From: Emydura subglobosa
Taxonomy: Eukaryota > Chordata > Testudines > Chelidae
NCBI GenBank assembly: GCA_007922225.1
Contig: ML679970.1
Location: 41,682,212 to 41,746,211 of the forward strand
Reading direction: 5' to 3'
Length of the DNA: 64,000 bases
The stretch's first letter is position 1. The number at the start of each line of letters is the position of its first letter. Below, piece by piece: positions 55,836-64,000 of this stretch. The notes under the pieces are model-generated. The model was not told where the DNA came from. It did not search any database and saw only the letters and a list, made by a program, of their open reading frames with translations. The position numbers were made by a program, and so were the translations under genes.

Positions 55836-57168
55836 TCGCGAGCTCACTGCTTCACCAAATCTCCCCAGGGGCCTCCTCCTTGTTGTTCCTTTAGCCCCTG
55901 TCCTAGTGGGAGAGCCGGGCAGGGACAGTGAATGGCGGTTGGCAGCTCCTTTCTAGCTGCACTCTAGGAAATAGCGGGACAGGAGGTTCTGTTTATGTGC
56001 CAGGGTTGTGTCTGCCCTGCATTGTTTCCCGACGGGAGTGGCAGAATTTTCTTCTCTTTGTTAGTAACGGTTAAACTGGCACTGGCTAGAGAACAGCTTG
56101 TCCCTGCGCGTCAGAGAGACTCCGTACCAAGCGCGAGGGACTGCGGCCACGCCACTCTCAGCCGGCACAGGCAGAGCAGGTCAGGACTGGCAGGGCAAGG
56201 GACAGAAAGGGAGCGGTTCCAGTGACTCATGAAGGAGTGCTCTGCTTTCTAACTCAGGCCTGTGTCGGGGCAGGCGCCGTCTTTTGCAAGGATTGAAAAC
56301 CAAGCTGCTGATCCCTTGTTAAAATTCCCATGGTCGGTCCTGCAGGAGTAGGCTCATTAGCCCTGCTATCCAGGCCCCTTCCCAATTATACTCTGCCTCT
56401 CTACATTCCCCCGGCTGTTTCAATGGGATGCTGGATGCCTGGTTCCCAGAGAGCACCTCTGCAGTGCACCAACTTTAGCGCAAGAGCCCAAGGCAGAGAG
56501 CAAAGGCTTGCTGTTTGCAACAGCGCCCCAGCAAAGAACATGCATCACCCAACTAACAGCACGGCTTGTCTTTAAAGCGTGGACCGTGCTGGCATGCTAG
56601 GAAACGGGCTTGTTTAAGGCTCTGCAGAACAGTGCCATCTGGTGCCTCCCCGCCTAGAAATACTGCTAGGAAACTAACACATCTAGACAAGCAATTGTCA
56701 TGACTTAGCCCCAACACTTCTGTCTGCTGGTGGATCTAAAAAAATCAGAGCTGCTCTACCTGGGAAATCCCACACCATGTGCTCTGAAGGGTTAAATACC
56801 CAGGAGTCAGCTGCAACATGCTCTCCCACCAGCCAGCCAGGCTGTGCAATAGAAGAGAGAAACCAGCTGGACTAATGCTCCTGTTTGCTAATGGGGAAGA
56901 TCCTTCCCTAGCACATTGGCACAGAGCCAGGGAGTGGAAGCCATCCACCCTCCATGTTCGGGGTGCCAGGAGCTGCAGGAAGGCTCCCTCCACCAGTCCC
57001 CTGCAGGGGGTCTGCCCACACTGGGGGTGTCCTGGAGGGCATGGGGGTGGGACCGTGCTGGCAGGGAAGGGGGCTGTGAGAGCTGTTTCCCCGGCAGCTG
57101 GAGAAATGGCCCAGGCTGTGTTTTCTTTCCCTGCATTGGGATTATTTCATTTGCGCTGAACTCTGAAC

Positions 57169-57174
57169 AATAAA
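57169..57174 (+). terminator. Isolated poly(A) signal candidate
   Basis: AATAAA in 'ctctgaacaataaaagtcac'. No recognised exon precedes it, so it may be chance or the end of an unrecognised transcript. Confidence 0.25.
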
Positions 57175-57654
57175 AGTCACCGCCAGGCTCCCCTGCTGCT
57201 GGGGACCGCGTCCCCTGGCTGTGCTCCTGCTCCACGGCCGCCTTTGATTCCCTGGCCCCTTCCATATCCCAGCTGCCTTGAGGTCACTTCCTTCCTGAGC
57301 CCACTGGCTGCTGTCAAATGGCTTCGGAGTGTCGCGCACTGGTGAGGCTTCCTTACAGGCTGCCCGTGACATCAGGCCTGGGTCAGTGGGCCCCAGCCAG
57401 CTCCCGGCACTGACTGCTCCTGAGTCTCCATCTCGCCAGAGGCAGCGGAGCTCTGTGTGAGCTTGGCACTACCTGGCGCCAGTACCTTGGCACTACCTCT
57501 GAATACCTGGCTGCCCACCCTGCTTTCCCCCCAGTGCTGGCACGGCACCCCCCAGGCCCGGCTCATTGTTCGCTTGTTTCGAGGCATCCAACCTTCCCCT
57601 GACCACGGCTGGGGTCACCTAACAGGGCAGGTCGCAGCCACGGGGCCAGCCGGG

Positions 57655-57673
57655 ACTACAGGTCCCAGCATGC
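57655..57673 (+). promoter_or_regulatory. ZNF143-like site
   Basis: ACTACAGGTCCCAGCATGC differs at two positions from the ZNF143 (SBS) consensus ACTACAATTCCCAGCATGC. Confidence 0.5.
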
Positions 57674-57799
57674 AGTGCGCCAAGCAGCACCCATGGCCGG
57701 TGCCAGTCTCCAGCTCTGCGCTTGTGCCTCTGCACTGAATATGGCCCTCGGGCTTGGCGGTTGATCTCCAGCTAGGCCAGCCGGCTTGGTGGGAGCTTT

Positions 57800-57818
57800 G
57801 CATGCTGGGGCGAGTAGT
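57800..57818 (-). promoter_or_regulatory. ZNF143-like site, antisense
   Basis: The minus strand reads ACTACTCGCCCCAGCATGC, four positions from the ZNF143 consensus. It faces the site at 57,655, 126 bp away. Confidence 0.4.
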
Positions 57819-58625
57819 CTTTGCGGGCTGCACCTCTGCAGGAAGGTGAGGCTGGCTGGGGGGTTGCACAGTAGAACTGCACGGCCCACACATCTTGATT
57901 TAATGATGACGGTGAATTGCATGGAGGAGAGATTGAGATGGATGGCTCGCTGGCTCGCCGGCTGCCCTGAGAAGCCCTGGGGCAATCCCCGAAACACAGG
58001 CGGGGTCAGGGAGCCAGCAGGCTTTCGTGCAGCCGCTAGAAGCCCAGCAGGGTGTGTTTCTAGACAGGCAGGGCACAACACAGCCAGGATTGTTCAGGCT
58101 GTGTGTCACAGGTGCCGGAAGGTGCGTGAGCTGCTGGAGGGGAGAAGCACCCCTTGGCAGGAGCAATGACCCAGCCCCTGCCCACCCAGCCCGGGGGCTG
58201 CTGTTGCAAAATCACCACTACACAAACAAGGGCTCAGCCTGCACCAAGCCAAAAAACTTTCAGCAAGTGACTCTGTGGACATTTCCTGTTGACGGCTTTG
58301 GGGGCTGAGGGTTTCCTTGTCCCTTGACGTCGTGTGCCATCTGACGGCCGACTCTTCCGGAGCATGGGGCGCGTTCCGGCCGGCATTCATCGCCTGGGAA
58401 CGGGCAGCTGGCAGGAGGTTGATGCTGCTTGCTCTTCTCATTTCCCTTCCCAACACAGGGCAGCTTTCCTGTGCCTTGGAGTCTTGGGTATCCCCAGAGA
58501 AGCTCCTGGGACCCCCACGACTCAGCCTGACACCCCCCACTTGCCTTCACCCTCCTCCCTTGCCTTTCTAGGCCATGTGTCACGGCCACCGGTCAAGGCA
58601 GACCGGAGCCTGTCAAACCCTACAT

Positions 58626-58845
58626 CAGGGGTCCCCAAACTACGGCCTGCGGGCCACATTCGGCCCGCCAACACATTTTGACCGGCCTGCTGAGTCCACT
58701 TCCCCCTCCCAACCCGCCCCTTCACCCCTCCCCTCTCCCACGTGACGTGGGCCCAGCAGCCTGGCCAGGAGGAGCTGCTCCGGCCCACCATAAGAGCGAG
58801 ACTTGAGTGATGCGGCCCTGGTAGCTGAAAGTTTGGGGACCCCTG
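58626..58845. mobile_element. hAT-type MITE, 220 bp
   Basis: Perfect 16-bp terminal inverted repeats: CAGGGGTCCCCAAACT (58626-58641) and AGTTTGGGGACCCCTG (58830-58845). The flanking 8-mers ccctacat and ccctacaa agree at 7 of 8, the target-site duplication length of hAT elements. Inside is 'cggcctgcgggccacattcg', typical of this widespread non-coding family. No transposase. Confidence 0.92.
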
Positions 58846-61800
58846 CCCTACAACTTCAATAGCTAGAGCTAGACAGACATAGGAGACTTGCGCTACATCC
58901 CACTGAAAGGCAGTATATTCTGGACTAGAAAAGGGAGATAGTTAGCCAGGCAGCTTGTCGTTAACTCATGGGACTCATTGCTGCAGGAGGCAACTACAAC
59001 AGCCGGATTTGAAAAGAGGCTGTATGACATGTGGCCACTATCCCATCGCAGAGCTGTACGAGCCAAGGCACTGTTGAGTATAAATCCAGCTCGCGTCAAG
59101 GTGTAAGGAGTTATTGACCTTCCCACGTGCCATGGTTCACAACCAGCCGTGGCACTGATTCAAGAAAGGGCTCACAATAGTTTCCTCTTCACTTTGTCGG
59201 AGGATAGTTGAAAATCCAAACACACGATGTCAAACCTGGTCTGTGATCCCTGTTTGTTTGGGGTTTTCTGGGCCTGTTCGAAGACTCTAGTTGAAGAGAA
59301 GCGCAATATTCTTTGGCAGATGCAGTGCTGTGTGCCCTGCCGTATGTGCTATCATTCTAGGCTGAACTATCATCTCAAGAGGCAGGCGAGGGCCCCTTGC
59401 CACAACATTTGCCGGGGGCAAGCTCTGAAGCCGGGCAGCAGATCCTGGTGCGTGGGAATGGATCTCCCCCCCTGAGTCCTAGACCTCACTGGCAGGGTGG
59501 GGGAAACTTGTCCTGTCCTGTCCTGGGCACATCAACTCCACGGCCCTGTAGGGAGTCAGAGCCAGGGAGTAGAGCAGAGACAGTCTGTCCAGCTGCGGGC
59601 TGTGTGATTCCTCAGATCAGCGGCCTCCTGGCAAGCTCCATGTGTGGGCATGTGCCAGGAATCACACACACACATGCCCTGGATGTACTAATACACACAC
59701 ACACTCACTCCTCTTGGACAGGCACCCGGAGGGACCTGTGCACACAGATGCACAAACACACACATAAAGGAGCCTTCAGCAGGACCTTCGCTTCCGTTCT
59801 CAGTGGAAAAAAACTGACTCAGCGCCGCCTAGAAATATCACAAACAAAAAAGCCACGGAATCAGCCCGGCAGACAGACGGGCCTTTCTTCCACACCAGGA
59901 AAGTCAGGGCCGCTCCAGCTCATCAGTTCTCTGCAGTTCTGTGAAGGACCGAGCCTGGTCCACTATTGCAGCATTTGCCAGCCAGCCAGAGGGCTGAATG
60001 CCACCGTGAAGCCAGCCTCACCTACCCGCTTAGCCCCGGCCAGCTGGGTCTGCCTCCCTGCTGGGGCACATGGGTCTGATCTCCATCCACAGGGAGAGAA
60101 GCGTTGCCTTCACACGCTCCCTGGAGCTGCCGAGTGGTCACTGACGGATCCTGGGGAAGGTGCTTTAGTTTAAATGGCTCCTGTGCTGGGGAAACATTCC
60201 TGGAACCCGGGCTTCTGTAGCCATGGAACAGATACAGCATTGTCTGTGGCAGGGCTGGTTTCCCCCATCGCCCGCTGATGTGCCTCTGCCCCGCTCATAA
60301 GGACCTCGCTACGCAGATGAGAGATCCGGCTCCGTGACCCATTCAGTTCTTGGCCTGTCAACTGAGATGGCTGGCAAGGCAAGAGGCCTGGCTCGTGCTG
60401 ACATGGTCGCCTGTTCACAAGGAACCGGAGTGAGACCCCGCTCAACCCATTTCCCAGAGACCTCCGGGCTGGGGATGATTTCAGTCACCGCTGAGCTAGG
60501 AGGGGTTCGACCGCTGAGAACTGTAGCCAGGCACCATGGTGCCGGCTGGATTTGAGCTGCCGACCAAGGCTCCGGATCCCAAATCCCAGAACCAGCCAGA
60601 AGACAGAGCGCTAACAAACTGGACTCGGGCAGTGGGGCCACAGATGGTGCTGCTGGCATCAGAGAACGTGCTTGTGCCTCCCACGCCTTGGGTGGCCATT
60701 GCTCATGTGGCTAAGGCAGACGGGGCTTTAATCATCGACCATTAGATTCTGAGGGCCCATGCTGGGTGTGCGTGTGGGGGGGAGGCCCCTCCGTCCGAAG
60801 GCACGTGGTGACAGCCACACCACCCCAGGCTGCCGTGGAAGGTGAGCTCTCTCTCCATGGAGCACCCTGCCTAGCCCTTGGTGTCTTGGGAGCTTGACCT
60901 TTGAAAGGCCCAGCTACTGCTCCAGGTCCATCCCATCCTGAGGCCAGACCAGATCCTTACCTGGCCCCAGCCCAGCAGATTTCCAGGGCAGGAAACCCTT
61001 CCTGTATTGCTTCTGGTGCTAGAAACCTGCTGAGTCACCGCGTTGGGGCCGGAAAGATGAGACACCGAAGGAGCTGACCCAGCAGTCCCGTGAGCAGCCG
61101 GCACCCTCAGCAGCGTGGCGCTGGGCGGAGGAAATCCTGCCGTGACACGGAGGTGCATCACGACACCCAAGGTGCCGGCGTTCCCTGAGACCACACAGCC
61201 ACGATGCAGCCCAGGCCCCTGATGCCCCTGGTGGTACTGGGGAGCACTGGGCTGGCTCCGTCCTGTTCTGTCTCGCTGCTCCTTCCATGCCCTGCTAGCG
61301 GAGGGGTTCCCGGCAGCCCTCACATACCCTGGGCAGCAAGCGCCCGCTCTGGAAGCAGCTCCTTAGTCTGGGCCCAGGAGAATGTTTTGGGGGCAACCCC
61401 AGCCCCCCTTTGCAGGTGACTGCATAGTGTCTGCGGGGCAGCTCTGGCACCTGCTTCCGGGGGCAAGTCCTTGTGCATTTTGAACTCCTCTGATGGGGTT
61501 TAGCACCTGCAGAGAAGAAGGGGCACCCGAGCCATTGTCCCCCCCAATCACCATGGAACGCCTGCACGTGTGTGCGCCACGGCCAGCCGGCCAGGAGCCT
61601 CTGTACGCACGTGCAGTTCAGCTAAGGGGGTGATGGGAGCTTGCCGCTCTTGAGCCCCGTGGCTCCGACCCCCTTGCCGGCAGACGGCGCAGAAGGCGCT
61701 CCGATCACGCTGGAGTCAGGCAGCCCCGGAAGCAGCGGGTGCACCAGAAGAACCAGTCAAAGGGGAGCAGAGCTTTCTGAAAGATGTGGTGGGACCGGGC

Positions 61801-62890
61801 ACCCCCCCAGAGCACAGCTGGGGGGTCGCTGCGCCAGGCATGGCTGCGCCAGGCACCTGCTAGAGGTGCACATGGGAACCAAGCGTCTGGAGGGCTCTTG
61901 TGTGACTCTGTTACAGTAGCTTCCTTTGGGGTGGGGGGGCCTTTTCCCAGATCCCCCGCGCTCTGTGCTGTGGGGGTCTCCTGCAGTGCATGAGCCCCTG
62001 CCCCAGGCACGCCCTGGAGTCACTTCGGGGTCCCACATGGGGCAAAGAGCAGAGGCTGATAAAGGGGAGCCGCCCCCCCCCCCCGGTGACACTGCCAGGC
62101 CTGGCGGCAAACCCAGAGCAGCAGGAAAGGGATAGGAAGTTGTGCCCAACCCAGCTGTCGGCAGGGTGGGGCGGCTGGGCACAGCAGCAGTGCCTGGGGG
62201 TTGTGAGCGGAGGGGAATGCAGGGTAGATCCCCATAGCCCTTCCTGACCTCTCAGCCACCCTCCCTCCCACCTCCCCGAGGCCTGGTGGTTGCTGGGCAG
62301 GGACCTCAGAGCTTCCCTTTCCATTTGCCAGCAGGAAATGAAGCTCGGTTCCGGGAGAAAGGCCTTCCAAGCTAGGGGGGAGTCTAGGGGGGCGAGGGGG
62401 TGGGCACTGACTAAGACACAAAGGGCTGCTCCGGGGGGGCGAGAACTGGGGAGCGTGCACCACCCTAGGCTGCAGAGATCAAGAGCACGCACCTTTGGAG
62501 AGGGGGACTGAGCAAAGGAGAGCTGAGAACAAGAGACGCTGGGAGACGGAGACCCCGTCCAGCCCCAGCGCGGCTCAGCCCAGGAAGCGTCTCCGTCCAG
62601 TCCGGACCCTTTGGACTGTTAGGAGATTCCCTGGCTGGGTCAAAACTCTCCTCCTCACTGACTGCTTCATTCATTTCGTTCTCTCTGCTGTCTCTGGGTG
62701 CAGCCAGCTGAGGACTGGGTACCGCAGTGTGGACCAAGCATAGGAGGGGCTGAGCTCCCTACCACGCTCGGAGCCAAGCCAGGTGGGTGAGTCATTTTTT
62801 GTACCAGGGCAGGGTAATGGGGTCTGCTTTACAGGCAGAAGAACTGAGCGTCCCATGCAGAGAATGACGGGCAAGAGAAATGAGGTAAGG
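58846..62890. other. Intergenic, no gene recognised
   Basis: GC-rich in parts (61-62.5 kb), with AC microsatellites at 59,663-59,673 and 59,692-59,704 and a C12 run at 62,073. Long open frames, including 258 codons from 59,397, show no domain. No HYAL2 exon is seen. Confidence 0.5.
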
Positions 62891-62892
62891 AA

Positions 62893-63215
62893 GGGTGGGG
62901 GTAAGACCAGGGAGTTGGGACACCTGGGTTCTATGCTCAGCTCTGGAAGGGGAGTGGGGGAGGTCTGACAATGAGAATTGAGAGCAGTGGGAGTCAGGAC
63001 TGCTGGGTTCAAGTCCCAGCTCCATTGCACACGCGTTCTGACGGTAGATGGACAGTGTTTCCCAGTGGCTAGTGCTCTGTGCCTCAGTTTCCCCACCTGT
63101 AAAATGGGGCCAATGATCCTGCCATGGCTCCCAGTGGTGTTCTGTGGGTAAATGAATGTCTGCAAAGCACTGCACCACTCTCCAGTGGAAGGTGCTAAGG
63201 ACAAGCTCCGGATTA
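62893..63215 (+). repeat. SINE with two tRNA-like heads
   Basis: Two partial heads ('ggacacctgggttctatgc' and 'gtcaggactgctgggttcaa') precede one body: 'tgcctcagtttccccacctg', 'taaaatggggccaatgat', then 'gtctgcaaagcactgc' and 'ggaaggtgctaagg'. This is a nearly full-length copy. Confidence 0.8.
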
Positions 63216-64000
63216 ATATTCAGCTGCCAGTGCATCCCAGCTGTTGTCTCTGGTCCTGCCAATGCCAGGCCAGGGGTGGGAGACAAGGCTGAATGCCACT
63301 AAGCAGAGCATGAGCGGGGAATCTATCGGTGCCGGGGCATGCTGTGTGCTAGATTCACCCCCACCCCCCAGCCAGTTGTCCTGGGGGGAGGAGACCATCC
63401 TGTGACCTGCATTACCTATCACTCTCATCTAGCTGGGAGTGGGCACCTGGTCAGCCCCCTGCCTCCCTCATGCCAGGGTGAGGGGCACGAGCTCCCTACC
63501 CCCCACACATGGAGTGTTTTGGTGGAAGGTCTGAGTCCTGGTAACTGACCTCAAAAGGCCCCCCAGCATGGCCAGAAGCAGTGCCACGGATCTCTCATAC
63601 ATCGCTTCCTGCTCAGAGGCCTCCACCCTGACCCGCAGGGCCTCTGAGCTGGGATGATAGGGGCGCTCAGCGCCGTGGCCCGGGTTAGTCCTCAGCTCCG
63701 CCTTTCTGCAGCGACTAAGAGCAGGCAGGCTGTTGGACCCAGGACTGAGCCCCCACAAACTCATGTCACGCAAGTCAGAGAACCGCTATCAGGTGGGGAC
63801 ACCCTTTGGCTGTCTATATGCCAGTGCTTGGGGCCGGAGGGCCAATGGGAAGGAGCTTTGACCGTGGAGCAGCGGATTCAGCCACTGCGGTGGAGGGCAA
63901 GCAAAAGGTTCTGGATCCAGCACCAGGCTCCGGTGGGGCTGAGCACTGCGGGGCACCCAGCAGAGACTAAATGATGCAGCAGCGACAAATTAGAGGGGTC
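63216..64000. other. Intergenic, no gene recognised
   Basis: No exon, repeat or RNA gene could be supported up to the window edge. Confidence 0.45.

Larger units (their letters stand above)
53161..57160. other. Intergenic, no gene recognised
   Basis: Moderately GC-rich. Short open frames carry no known domain. One antisense SINE at 55.7 kb and one CTCF-like site at 54,992. No hyaluronidase (HYAL2) exon is seen. Confidence 0.5.

Noticed and set aside
59397..60173. 258-codon plus-strand frame
   Set aside because: It runs through AC microsatellites and has no recognisable domain. It does not resemble a hyaluronidase.
60530..60630. tRNA-like sequence on the minus strand
   Set aside because: A 'ttgttagcgctctgtcttct' and 'ctcaaatcc' arrangement resembles a tRNA, but the T-arm and acceptor stems do not pair, so it is not a tRNA gene.

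Overview
The window is vertebrate nuclear DNA, most likely from a turtle or another non-avian sauropsid. The two genes have vertebrate exon-intron structure. Dispersed repeats include an antisense CR1 LINE, many tRNA-headed CORE/MIR-type SINEs, hAT-type and other inverted-repeat elements, and a short repeat I associate with turtle genomes. The species is not determined.

Two protein-coding genes are well supported, both on the + strand. RASSF1 (about 0.6-28.1 kb) has a CpG-rich promoter and a first exon encoding the N-terminus and most of a C1 zinc finger (isoform A). Exon 2 completes the zinc finger. A second CpG-rich promoter and alternative first exon at 13.66 kb give isoform C. Four shared exons at 24.5-26.8 kb encode the Ras-association and SARAH domains, and a poly(A) signal lies at 28.1 kb. 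The joined frames give 375 residues (A) and 271 residues (C). TUSC2 (30.4-40.8 kb) has three coding exons for a 113-residue protein with an N-myristoylation start, and probably a 4.2-kb 3' UTR. The order RASSF1-TUSC2 in the same orientation matches human 3p21.3.

Upstream (1-550) there is only SINE sequence and unassigned DNA, and no ZMYND10 exon was seen. Downstream (40.8-64 kb) no coding exon was recognised; HYAL2, the next gene in the human order, was not found. That stretch holds a CR1 fragment, SINEs, several MITEs, a possible LTR-type repeat, an isolated poly(A) signal at 57.17 kb and a facing pair of ZNF143-like sites at 57.65-57.82 kb.

The strongest non-coding pattern is an exact 98-bp-period tandem repeat in RASSF1 intron 4. 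Each unit carries a CTCF consensus-like core, and a single related unit lies just after exon 2. No clearly novel system was found. Nearly all long open frames in the GC-rich stretches are shadows without family resemblance.
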